From NCBI RefSeq assembly GCF_033954835.1, contig NZ_CP121471.1, forward strand, positions 4,210,501 through 4,274,500: DNA of 64,000 bases, written 5' to 3'. Under the pieces are notes generated by a model. The model was not told the DNA's origin, did no database searches, and worked only from the letters and a program-made list of their open reading frames with translations. This DNA is from Thiorhodovibrio frisius (GTDB lineage: Bacteria; Pseudomonadota; Gammaproteobacteria; Chromatiales; Chromatiaceae). Made by a program: the position numbers and the translations under genes. Shown piece after piece: positions 43,246 through 50,672 of the stretch. Position 1 is the stretch's first letter. Every line of letters begins with the position of its first letter.

Positions 43246-43295
43246 CTCATGGTCCCGACCGCCCCGGAGGCTACAGCCGTTATTTCACGGTCATC
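43246..43295 (+). repeat. Dsr-locus short repeat, degenerate copy E4
   Basis: Shares GCTCATGGTCCCGACCGCCC and, after a diverged middle, TTTCACGGTCAT with E1-E3. It lies in the presumed dsrA leader, about 60 bases before the dsrA start. Confidence 0.45.
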
Positions 43296-43362
43296 CTGCC
43301 GGTTAATCCCTATCAGCCGCTACTTTAGTCCGACCAAAACGCTGGGTCTACTCCACCATTAG

Positions 43363-43379
43363 GAGGGGCTAGCCCCCTC
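43363..43379. promoter_or_regulatory. GC-rich palindrome in the dsr leader
   Basis: GAGGGGCTAGCCCCCTC contains the perfect 12-bp palindrome GGGGCTAGCCCC. It lies about 90 bases downstream of the predicted dsr promoter and 180 before dsrA. It could be an operator or an RNA hairpin. Confidence 0.45.
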
Positions 43380-43466
43380 ACCTATCCCTTTGGAGATAGT
43401 TGACAGAAAAGATTTTCCCCAGAGATTCAGACATCTAGGACTGTCAGCCGAAAACCTGAGACGGAA

Positions 43467-43495
43467 ATCTTAGCCGCGCGCTTGCGGAATGTCAA
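43467..43495 (-). promoter_or_regulatory. Predicted sigma70-type dsr promoter
   Basis: On the minus strand a perfect -35 box TTGACA and a -10-like TAAGAT are separated by 17 bases. The expected start point is near 43460, about 270 bases upstream of dsrA. No other site of this quality was found in the gap. Confidence 0.6.
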
Positions 43496-43757
43496 AATCC
43501 TCTAATATTAGCAATCTCTCATATAGCAGCCGCTAGCCGGCTTGGCCCTGAGCCGCGCGGGGCTTGTGTTCCGTTCCGGGCGCACTAATGTCACCTCAAA
43601 CGACAAAGATCGCCGCTTGCTCGACGAGCGTCCCACTGCTGCTCTGCCCATGGCCGCGACAGTTGTTTTCGATAAACCGCGACTGCATCTTGCGCCACAA
43701 GCGAAAGGCTGGCGCGGGCCAGATCACCGACCGGCACCATCGGGAGTCCCACCCCTT

Positions 43758-43949
43758 ATGTTGAAACTCAGCGAAATTCTCGTCGCCAATCAGGAGCTGG
43801 AAAGCTTCGATGACCTGCTCCCCATCATTCAGGCCATTGCCCGCGACGGCGAGCGTTTTTTCCGGATGGACGTCAAACCGCCCTTTCCCGACACCCCGGA
43901 GAATTGGGAAGACCGGCTCGAAGCCACCTTCAGCGGCCTGGTGCGCTAA
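43758..43949 (+). CDS. 63-residue hypothetical protein upstream of dsr
   Basis: Reads MLKLSEILVANQELESF from the ATG at 43758, followed by an acidic segment and a C terminus rich in Pro/Asp (PPFPDTPENWEDRLE). It is soluble and has no cysteine or known motif. The longer frame from 43542 adds 72 residues of low coding quality, so the short start is chosen. It is the first of four plus-strand genes that diverge from dsrA. Function unknown. Confidence 0.6.
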   Translation: MLKLSEILVANQELESFDDLLPIIQAIARDGERFFRMDVKPPFPDTPENWEDRLEATFSGLVR

Positions 43950-44031
43950 GGAGCCAGCCGACTTGCCCGACCTGACGTCGACAACCACCAGCGCCGCTAG
44001 CGCCCCCTGTCCGCCGCCCGAGGTTGCCACC

Positions 44032-44775
44032 ATGGATTTTCACGACATCACCCGGTCGCACTTGGCCGATACCGCCGCCGACTCCGTGCGTCCCCGCTCG
44101 GCCGAGGAAGCCGCACTCGAAAGCCACCTGAGCACCCTGCAGGAACAATACCGCGACCTCGAGCGCGCCAAAGCCAAAACCGGCGCCAGCGTCCATGCGA
44201 GTCACGAACAAGGCGCCGAACTCCAACTTCAAATCGCGCGCACCCTGGTCAGCCTTGAACGCGGAGCAGAAGCCTGGCCCATGGCGCGCGAGGCGCTCGA
44301 CAGCCTGATCAGGGCACGAGATTTCGAATCCGCCGCCGATTGCTGTGATGTGCTCTTCCGCGCCGAACAGCCGCAGTCGCTCTCGGCGCTCGGCCAGGGC
44401 ATCTGGCTGGCTGTCACCTACCCAATCGATCCCGAGCTATCCATGGAACTGCTGAGCCATGTGATCGAAGACACCCCGGACGACGCCGACGGCGCGGCGG
44501 TAGCGGCCACCACGGCGCTTTTTCTTGCCGATGTGCGTGCTCAGGGTAGCCAGCGCGATAACCTGATGTTCTTCGCCTCCCAGCAACTCGGGGAAGTTGC
44601 ACGCCGTCACAGCCAAATTGACAATCAAGACGCCTTCGACGCTTGGCGCGACCGCCTGGAATTGCGCGAGCCGGAGAAATTTCTGGTCCGACTGCGCAAT
44701 ATCGTCGATGTGCTTGTGCAGGACGACTGGTGGTTCGACCGCGAGGCGTTGCAATCCGAACTGCCACTAAATTAA
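44032..44775 (+). CDS. Helical hypothetical protein in the dsr-adjacent cluster
   Basis: 247 residues from the ATG at 44032 (MDFHDITRSHL). It is mostly alpha-helical, with TPR-like pairs in the middle (ELQLQIARTLVSLERG, then LDSLIRARDFESAADCC), and has no signal peptide. It lies 82 bases after the 63-residue gene. I do not recognise the family. The longer open frame upstream overlaps the preceding gene and is not used. A truncated copy of the large palindromic repeat follows. Confidence 0.65.
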   Translation: MDFHDITRSHLADTAADSVRPRSAEEAALESHLSTLQEQYRDLERAKAKTGASVHASHEQGAELQLQIARTLVSLERGAEAWPMAREALDSLIRARDFESAADCCDVLFRAEQPQSLSALGQGIWLAVTYPIDPELSMELLSHVIEDTPDDADGAAVAATTALFLADVRAQGSQRDNLMFFASQQLGEVARRHSQIDNQDAFDAWRDRLELREPEKFLVRLRNIVDVLVQDDWWFDREALQSELPLN

Positions 44776-44780
44776 CCCTC

Positions 44781-44861
44781 TATACCAATCGCAAACTGGC
44801 TAACGGTTTTGGGCCAGATGACGGCCCAGAACAAACCAAAATCTCAAAGGGTCTCGGTATA
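44781..44861 (+). repeat. TA-flanked palindromic repeat, short copy D
   Basis: 81 bases from TATACCAATCGCAAACTGG to CTCAAAGGGTCTCGGTATA. Both ends match copies A-C, but the central hairpin and the CTGTAGGC block are missing, so it is an internal-deletion form. Confidence 0.85.
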
Positions 44862-44930
44862 ATCGCTGCTCGAGGGAAACCAAACACCCGACTTGACCTC
44901 TTTCACCCCGCCTTTGCCGGTGAAGTCCTT

Positions 44931-45629
44931 ATGACCCAAAACTTTTGGCAGGAAGACACTCACGAACAAGCACCATCCACCCACGATGAAGTGGTCGACC
45001 TGCTTTTTTCCCTGAAATGCCGCGCGCTGCCGGTCGATCACGCCGAGGCACTGGCGCAAGCCCTGCTTGGCGCCGCGCCATGGATCAGCGAAGAGCCCTG
45101 CTGCGGCATCCACAGCATTCATGTCGCCGGCTCGCAGAACGGCTGGCAGCGACCTGACGCCGATGCCGGTCAGCCGCTGATCCTGTCGCGCCGCACCAAA
45201 CTTGGCGTCCGGGTGCCCAAACATCGCGTTCCTGAGTTGCGCGCAGCGCTTGAGCATCGGGATTTCGACATCGCCGGCCATGCGCTGCATCTTGAGGCTG
45301 CCAAGGAACGCCTGCTGAGCCGCGAGACCACCATCTTCTCGCGCCATGTCTGCTGCGAAGGGGACAACAACGAGAGCGAATTTCTCGACTGGGCGGCCGC
45401 AGCCCTGGCCAAACTGGATATCAAAATCCGCAAAGCCCTGTGCGGCAAATCGGTCAAACTGCGTACCTCGGCCGGCTGGCTAGCGACCCGCAGCCTGATG
45501 CTGGCCGATCTCAGCCTGGAAGAATCCCTGCGCTTGCAGCAACATGGCATCGGCCCACACCGCGAGCTTGGCTGCGGGTTGTTCATCCCGCACAAGGGCA
45601 TAGAGGCTGCTGGACCGACCAAGGGCTGA
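44931..45629 (+). CDS. Stand-alone Cas6/Cmx6-like protein
   Basis: 232 residues from the ATG at 44931. The pattern follows the MYXAN-type Cas6 (Cmx6) family: VDLLFSLKCRALPVDHAEAL at the start (with the family DHA), IHSIHVAG, LSRRTKLGVRVP, a mid LHLEAAKERLL, and the C-terminal glycine-rich LQQHGIGPHRELGCGLFIP. Cas6 proteins bind and cut CRISPR repeat RNA. No CRISPR array or other cas gene is in the window. It lies between the dsr side genes and the DsrC paralogue, on the same strand. The link to sulfur metabolism is from position only. Confidence 0.8.
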   Translation: MTQNFWQEDTHEQAPSTHDEVVDLLFSLKCRALPVDHAEALAQALLGAAPWISEEPCCGIHSIHVAGSQNGWQRPDADAGQPLILSRRTKLGVRVPKHRVPELRAALEHRDFDIAGHALHLEAAKERLLSRETTIFSRHVCCEGDNNESEFLDWAAAALAKLDIKIRKALCGKSVKLRTSAGWLATRSLMLADLSLEESLRLQQHGIGPHRELGCGLFIPHKGIEAAGPTKG

Positions 45630-45635
45630 TCTGAT

Positions 45636-45677
45636 CCGGTCTGTCAGGTCCGGTCTGTCAGGTCAGATTTTTCAGGT
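45636..45677. repeat. 14-bp tandem repeat
   Basis: CCGGTCTGTCAGGT occurs twice in a row (45636-45649, 45650-45663), followed by a third diverged unit (CAGATTTTTCAGGT). It lies just after the Cas6-like gene. Confidence 0.8.
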
Positions 45678-45831
45678 CAAATCTGGTCGAGTCCGGCTTA
45701 ATGTGACCACATCCGAGCAGGGCCACACCGCCCACTAGTGACGGCATTAGAAATATTAAATATAATGATGCACTTACCGGCAACCAGCCAAAGGTTGCAT
45801 CCCAAGCAATAACAACAAGAGGATCATCGAC

Positions 45832-46170
45832 ATGGCGATCGAGGTCAATGGCACTAGTATCGAGACAACCGACAGCGGTTTTCTGGTCAATTACACCGAC
45901 TGGAACGAAGATGTCGCGCGCAAGCTTGCCGAGATCGAAGGCATTGAGCTGACCGAGCAGCACTGGGACATCATCAACCATCTGCGCGACGAATACATCA
46001 ACAACAACCAAAACCAGCCGATGGAACGCGCGCTGCTGAAAGACATGGGCAAGAAATGGGGCTCCAAACCCAGCAGCAAGGACGTCTACAAGCTCTTCCC
46101 CCTCGCCCCCACCAAACAGGGCACCAAGATCGCGGGCCTGCCTGCGGTCATGCGCAAAGGCGGCTACTGA
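45832..46170 (+). CDS. DsrC/TusE-family protein without cysteines (RspA type)
   Basis: 112 residues, aligned to DsrC over its whole length (EQHWDIINHLRDEY, then KDVYKLFPLAPTKQGTKIAGLP), but it ends AVMRKGGY. Neither of the two DsrC cysteines is present, nor any other cysteine. Cysteine-free members of this family have been termed RspA and are thought to be regulatory. It starts after an AT-rich upstream stretch and follows the Cas6-like gene by 202 bases. Confidence 0.85.
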   Translation: MAIEVNGTSIETTDSGFLVNYTDWNEDVARKLAEIEGIELTEQHWDIINHLRDEYINNNQNQPMERALLKDMGKKWGSKPSSKDVYKLFPLAPTKQGTKIAGLPAVMRKGGY

Positions 46171-46183
46171 GACGGGCTCTCTC

Positions 46184-46426
46184 CTACCACAGCGCATACC
46201 CCGCTTTGTTGATCTTTTCTTCCGCCTGCGGCGCAACGCCAAAGGCGGATGCAAACCGCCCTCCCATTCGTTTCGAGAAAGCAGCCAGCGCCCAAACAGC
46301 GCCGAGCAGCCCAACAAGGGCATCTCCGAGAATACAGGCATCACCGACCTGACAGCAGCACTCCTGTTGCGCAACAACCCTGCGAATAGCTGAAAAATCC
46401 CGCCCTGTGCACGCAACTGCGCCCAA
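46184..46426 (-). CDS. Possible 80-residue membrane protein
   Basis: A minus-strand frame with a Cys-rich front (CTGRDFSAIRRVVAQQECCC), a hydrophobic segment (ALVGLLGAVWALAAF) and a charged end. It converges with the DsrC paralogue 13 bases away. Without homologues it may be a chance frame; if so, 46171-46532 is empty of genes. Confidence 0.3.
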   Translation of the reverse strand: MGAVACTGRDFSAIRRVVAQQECCCQVGDACILGDALVGLLGAVWALAAFSKRMGGRFASAFGVAPQAEEKINKAGYALW

Positions 46427-46532
46427 TGGATTTCCACAACTATGACAAATATGTTAAAAATCCGGGCGCGTGGTGAACCGGCCTGCTAGGCTCAGTCTCT
46501 CATTCATTGCATCCACCGATAAACCTGCCCCA

Positions 46533-47054
46533 ATGTCCCGCGAATTGCTCATCATGCGCCACGCCAAGTCCGACTGGGACAGTTCGGCACGTAGCGACTT
46601 CGACCGCCCGCTCGCCAAGCGCGGCAAGCGCGATGCACCGCGAGTCGGTGCCTGGCTGTATCGCGAGGGGTTGGTGCCGGACCTTATTCTAAGCTCCCCG
46701 GCCGAGCGCGCTCGCGCCACCGTGATCAAGGTCTGCAAGCGTCTGGATATCAACAAACAGAATATTCACTGGGACGAGCGCATTTACGAGGCCAGGGCTG
46801 CCACTCTCCTTGAGTTACTCGATCAATGCCCGCCGCAGTCTGGCACTGTACTGCTGGTGGGCCATAATCCCGGACTCGAATCCCTGCTCCAACACCTCAC
46901 AGACAATGACTTCGACCCACCGTCCGATGGCAAGCTGCTACCAACCGCCGCCATCGCGCGCTTGGAGATGCCGACCGACTGGTCACAACTCACACGCGGC
47001 TGCGCCAATCTCATCTCCCTGACCCGCCCAAAAAACCTGCCCGACTCGGACTGA
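46533..47054 (+). CDS. sixA: Phosphohistidine phosphatase SixA
   Basis: 173 residues from the ATG at 46533 (MSRELLIMRHAKSDW). The RHG-type motif LIMRHAKSDWD and the second histidine motif VGHNPGLE are intact, as in SixA, a short histidine-phosphatase family member that dephosphorylates phosphohistidine proteins such as those of the nitrogen PTS. It stands alone, 80 bases before a convergent ATPase-like gene. Confidence 0.88.
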   Translation: MSRELLIMRHAKSDWDSSARSDFDRPLAKRGKRDAPRVGAWLYREGLVPDLILSSPAERARATVIKVCKRLDINKQNIHWDERIYEARAATLLELLDQCPPQSGTVLLVGHNPGLESLLQHLTDNDFDPPSDGKLLPTAAIARLEMPTDWSQLTRGCANLISLTRPKNLPDSD

Positions 47055-47133
47055 ACGCGAGTTCACATCCGCGCCAGCATCACGAAAAAGAGGGACGCCC
47101 CCGGACTTGCCGCCAGAAACTGCTCCGCGCGCG

Positions 47134-48681
47134 TCAGTCGAGACGCTCGAACTCAAAGTCCTGGATTTGCCGCTGCTGTTCACTAAAGGCGATACCGATT
47201 AGGAAAATCGGCTGCCCGAGCGCGCGGTATTTGTCGGCATAGCCTTTGTCCTTGATCTGTTGCAGCGCACTGCCAGTAGGAGAGCGCTCGGCGACCTTAA
47301 ACTCGAACAGCCAGATTTGGTGGTTGAACTTGAGCGTCAGGTCGATGCGCCCGTGGTGGGTAATGTCTTCGGCGATCAGCTCCAAGCCAAGCGCGGCCAG
47401 ATGGCTGTAGAAGACGCTGGCCCAGTAGCCTTCGTAATGGGCAATGGGCGTGTTGTCATGCCAATGATGCGGGATAGCAGCGAACAGGCTGTGCAGATGC
47501 TCGCGCAGCGGTTCGGGGTCGCCAGCCTGGAGGATGTCGTAGAGCTGCCCGGACAGTCGGCTGGCCTGACTGGCGTTGCCCATCAATGCCTTGGCCAGCA
47601 CGTCATTCAGGGCGCTTTGGACTTCCAGGTTGGGAAAGGTCAAGCGGTAGCGCGCGCGGGCGCCGATGCGTTGCACCTCAGCGAAGGTGAGATAACCAGT
47701 CTGCCACAGCAGGGCTTCGGTGGCGATATGATCGACATCGAAGCTCGATAGCAGTTCATCGTCGGCGATGGTCTGGGATAGATCGGGGGTGAAAATTCCG
47801 CGCTGCATCAGCAGGTCAATCAGCCCGGTGGGTGAGCCGGTCTCGAACCAGAACGAACGCAGCTCGCGTTTCTGGAACAGCAGCAGCAGGTCGAAGGGGT
47901 TGTAGACTGCATCGCCCAGCCAGTTGTAGCCGTTGTACCACTGGCGAATCTCGGCGCGATCCAAATCGCGTAGCTCGGGCGCAAAGACGGTGTCCAGATC
48001 GGTCTCGGTATAGCCGCACAGCGCCGAATAAGGTGCATCAACGGTGATGTCGTTTAAATTATTCAGCCCCGAGAACAGACTCACCCGGCTGAACTTGCTC
48101 ACTCCGGTGATGAAGACAAAGCGCACGTCGGCTTCGCGGTCCTTGATCACGGAGTAGAGATTGCGCAGCCCGTCGCGCAGCTCGCGCGCCAGCTCAGGGC
48201 GGGTCAGGTTGTCGAGGATGGGCTTGTCGTATTCGTCCACCAGCACCACGGCGCGCTGGCCGCTCTTTTGGCGCGCAAGGCCAATCAGTTCGGCGAGACA
48301 GGCTTCCGGCTCTGGCTCGGTGCATTCGACATCCAGCCGGGCCATGTTCAGACGCAACTGCTCGCCAATCTTGGTATCGAGCCGCGCGCGAGAGCGCACC
48401 ACCCCGCCGCCGAAGCTCAAGCGGATAACCGGGTAACGCACCGACCAGTCCCAGTCGGGATGAATCGCCAGCCCGCGAAACAGCGGCTCGTTACCGGCAA
48501 ACAGCTCGCCGATGGTGTCGATCAGCAGAGATTTGCCGAAGCGGCGCGGACGGGAGAGAAAGTAAAAGCTGCCCTCGTCGATCAACCGGGCGATGAAGCC
48601 GGTTTTATCGACGTAGTAATAATCCTCCTCGCGCATCTTGGCGAAGGTCTGTATGCCAATGGGCAGTTTGCGGCGGGGCAT
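47134..48681 (-). CDS. AAA-ATPase-like protein with PD-(D/E)XK nuclease-like C terminus, copy 2
   Basis: 515 residues from the ATG at 48681; two more codons from a GTG are possible. Family block YYYVDKTGFIARLI and P-loop LSRPRRFGKSLLI are at the start, then VLVDEYDKPIL and FITGVSKFSRVS. The C terminus (HHGRIDLTLKFNHQIWLFEFKV) has the D-x(n)-E-x-K core of a PD-(D/E)XK fold. It is a diverged paralogue of 19069-20847, as the two differ in length and in most linker positions. Confidence 0.85.
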   Translation of the reverse strand: MPRRKLPIGIQTFAKMREEDYYYVDKTGFIARLIDEGSFYFLSRPRRFGKSLLIDTIGELFAGNEPLFRGLAIHPDWDWSVRYPVIRLSFGGGVVRSRARLDTKIGEQLRLNMARLDVECTEPEPEACLAELIGLARQKSGQRAVVLVDEYDKPILDNLTRPELARELRDGLRNLYSVIKDREADVRFVFITGVSKFSRVSLFSGLNNLNDITVDAPYSALCGYTETDLDTVFAPELRDLDRAEIRQWYNGYNWLGDAVYNPFDLLLLFQKRELRSFWFETGSPTGLIDLLMQRGIFTPDLSQTIADDELLSSFDVDHIATEALLWQTGYLTFAEVQRIGARARYRLTFPNLEVQSALNDVLAKALMGNASQASRLSGQLYDILQAGDPEPLREHLHSLFAAIPHHWHDNTPIAHYEGYWASVFYSHLAALGLELIAEDITHHGRIDLTLKFNHQIWLFEFKVAERSPTGSALQQIKDKGYADKYRALGQPIFLIGIAFSEQQRQIQDFEFERLD

Positions 48682-48779
48682 GATCACGACCCTGGGGACG
48701 CTGTTGATAGAATACGATCATCAAACAACAGTGCGAGAAAGTCGAATCTGTTCCCAGATAGAGGGGAAGGAGGCAAAGG

Positions 48780-49253
48780 TCAGGACATGGGCTCCAGGTG
48801 CAGATGCCGCGCTGATCCGTGCGCATCCCCGTGGCTGTGAGCCTGCTCGGATGTCCTGACCGGTAGCAGGAAGAGTCTGGCATGGCGCACGCCGGTTTCG
48901 GCGCTGACCACATCCGCGAAGGCCCGCACCCGCTGCGCCGAGCCGCGCAGCACCACGGTTTCCATGCAGTTGTCATGGTCTAGGTGCACATGCAGGGTGG
49001 AGACGGCCAGGTCGTGATGATCATGCGAGAGCCGGGTCATGCGCGCCGCCAGCTCGCGCTGGTGATGGTTGTAGACGTAGGTGAGGGTGGCGAGACAGTC
49101 GCTGGCCTCCGGCCGGGCGAGTTCCTCAGCCCCCAAGCGGTCGCGGATCAGATCCCGCAGCGCCTCGGAGCGGTTGTCATAGCCGCGACTTTTCCGATAA
49201 GTCTCAAACTGCTCGGCCAGGTCATCGTCGATCGTAATGGTGACTCGTTGCAT
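48780..49253 (-). CDS. nikR: Nickel-responsive regulator NikR
   Basis: 157 residues: an N-terminal ribbon-helix-helix (MQRVTITIDDDLAEQF) and an ACT-like metal domain with His77, His88, His90 and Cys96, which correspond to the nickel ligands His76, His87, His89 and Cys95 of E. coli NikR. A His-rich tail (HSHGDAHGSARHLHLE) is unusual and may bind more metal. It is divergent from the cobalamin genes and no nik transporter is in the window. Confidence 0.9.
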   Translation of the reverse strand: MQRVTITIDDDLAEQFETYRKSRGYDNRSEALRDLIRDRLGAEELARPEASDCLATLTYVYNHHQRELAARMTRLSHDHHDLAVSTLHVHLDHDNCMETVVLRGSAQRVRAFADVVSAETGVRHARLFLLPVRTSEQAHSHGDAHGSARHLHLEPMS

Positions 49254-49347
49254 TGATGCTTGCTGCTCCTCCCGGCTGCTATCCCCTCAGGTGTCTCGGG
49301 CCCTATTATTTACCACCAAGACAGCCATTGGTTATCGTTGTCGAAAA

Positions 49348-49369
49348 TTATCATGCCGCTTGATCATAA
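49348..49369. promoter_or_regulatory. Imperfect palindrome between nikR and cobL
   Basis: TTATCAT and ATCATAA, eight bases apart, are inverted repeats with one mismatch. It lies in the divergent gap and could be a NikR site, but it does not match the E. coli NikR consensus closely. Confidence 0.3.
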
Positions 49370-49391
49370 ATCACTCGATGTCTGCCCTGCC

Positions 49392-50630
49392 ATGAGCGAC
49401 CTACCCCACAAAGACTCCCCCTCCCCTTGGCTGACCATTATCGGCATCGGCGAGGATGGTCTGGCCGGCCTTGGCGAGGCCGCGTGTCAGGCCCTGGCGC
49501 AAGCGCGGGTAGTCTTCGGCGGCGCTCGCCATCTGGCACTGCTGCCGCTAAAGCCCGAACAAACCCGGCACAACTGGCCAAGTCCCTTCGCGGCTACCCA
49601 TGAGCGACTGCTCGCCTATCGCGGCCAGCCGGTGGTAGCGTTGGCCAGTGGTGATCCCATGTTTCATGGGGTTGGCGCGACCCTGGCGAAGTGGTTCGAT
49701 GCCGCCGAACTGCGCGTGCTGCCGGCGCCCTCGGCGGTCTCCCTGGCGGCAGCGCGGCTGGGCTGGGCGCTGCATGAGGTAGAGGTGATTCCCGCCCATC
49801 GCGAGCCGTTGGAAAGCGTCGCCCTGCATCTGGCACCCTCGGCCCAGCTGCTGGTGCTGAGCCGCGATGGCGACACCCCCGCGCAACTGGCCGAGTTGCT
49901 GGTCGCGCAAGGCTATGGCAATAGCCGTATGGTGCGCCTTGAACGTCTGGGCGGTCCCGGGGAGCGCATCAGCCAAGGTCAGGCGGTCAGCTGGGATCAT
50001 CCATCAGGAGCCGCGCTCAACCTGGTGGCAGTCGCATGCTGCGCTGATGCGAGCACTCCGCGCCTAGCGCGCCGCGCGGGACTGCCCGATAGCGCCTTCG
50101 CGCATGACGGCCAACTCACCAAGCAGGACATGCGCGCCATTGTGCTGGCGCGACTAGCGCCTGATCATGGCGAGCTGCTGTGGGATGTCGGCGCCGGCTG
50201 CGGCTCCATCGGCATCGAATGGCTGCGCGCTGGCACTCGATGCCAGACCATTGCCATCGAGTCCCACCCTGAGCGCTGCGCGCTGATCCGGGCCAATCGC
50301 GCGCGCCTCGGCGTGCCGGAGCTTAAGCTAATTGAAGGCCGCGCGCCCGCTGCACTCGCGGGATTGGAACGCCCCGATGCCATCTTCATCGGTGGCGGCC
50401 TCACTGCCACCGGCCTGGTCGAGCATTGCTGGGACGCACTCAAACCCGGCGGCCGCCTGCTCGCCACGGCCGTGACCCTAGAGAGCGAACTGCTGCTCAC
50501 CACTCTCTATCAGCACCACGGCGGCGAGCTGATCCGGGTCGCCCTGGCCCAGGCCGGGCCGCTCGGCGGCTTTCAGTCGTGGGAGCCGGCGCGGCCGCTG
50601 ACGCTTCTTGCCATCACCAAGCCCGTTTAG
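49392..50630 (+). CDS. cobL: CobL, precorrin-6Y C5,15-methyltransferase (decarboxylating), CbiE-CbiT fusion
   Basis: 412 residues from the ATG at 49392; an alternative ATG at 49353 adds 13. The N-terminal half is a CbiE-type SAM methyltransferase (IGIGEDGLAGL, ALASGDPMFHGVG), and the C-terminal half is CbiT-like (LLWDVGAGCGSIGIEWL). The fusion methylates precorrin-6B at C5 and C15 and decarboxylates ring C, giving precorrin-8. It is first in the plus-strand cob set, 42 bases before cobF. Confidence 0.93.
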   Translation: MSDLPHKDSPSPWLTIIGIGEDGLAGLGEAACQALAQARVVFGGARHLALLPLKPEQTRHNWPSPFAATHERLLAYRGQPVVALASGDPMFHGVGATLAKWFDAAELRVLPAPSAVSLAAARLGWALHEVEVIPAHREPLESVALHLAPSAQLLVLSRDGDTPAQLAELLVAQGYGNSRMVRLERLGGPGERISQGQAVSWDHPSGAALNLVAVACCADASTPRLARRAGLPDSAFAHDGQLTKQDMRAIVLARLAPDHGELLWDVGAGCGSIGIEWLRAGTRCQTIAIESHPERCALIRANRARLGVPELKLIEGRAPAALAGLERPDAIFIGGGLTATGLVEHCWDALKPGGRLLATAVTLESELLLTTLYQHHGGELIRVALAQAGPLGGFQSWEPARPLTLLAITKPV

Positions 50631-50672
50631 CCCGTTGCGCGCTGGCACCATGCAGGCGATGATCGAAACAGC

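Larger units (their letters stand above)
43187..43757. other. Divergent control region between dsrA and the rsp-side genes
   Basis: 571 bases without a convincing gene. It holds the dsrA promoter match (43467-43495), a perfect palindrome (43363-43379) and a degenerate copy of the dsr short repeat (43246-43295). An upstream extension of the 63-residue gene is open here but looks non-coding. Confidence 0.7.

Noticed and set aside
43542-43757. Longer N terminus of the 63-residue gene
   Set aside because: The extra 72 residues look non-coding (Arg/Pro-rich, no motif), and the ATG at 43758 gives a compact protein.
44862-45831. A CRISPR array near the Cas6-like gene
   Set aside because: The only repeat found is a 14-bp tandem of two to three units without spacers, which is not an array.
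45658-46437. A 259-residue minus-strand frame across the RspA-type gene
   Set aside because: It is antisense to a clear DsrC-family gene and of low-complexity composition. The frame is a by-product of codon bias.
49254-49391. A cobalamin riboswitch before cobL
   Set aside because: The gap is only 138 bases and lacks a recognisable B12-box or the usual paired elements.
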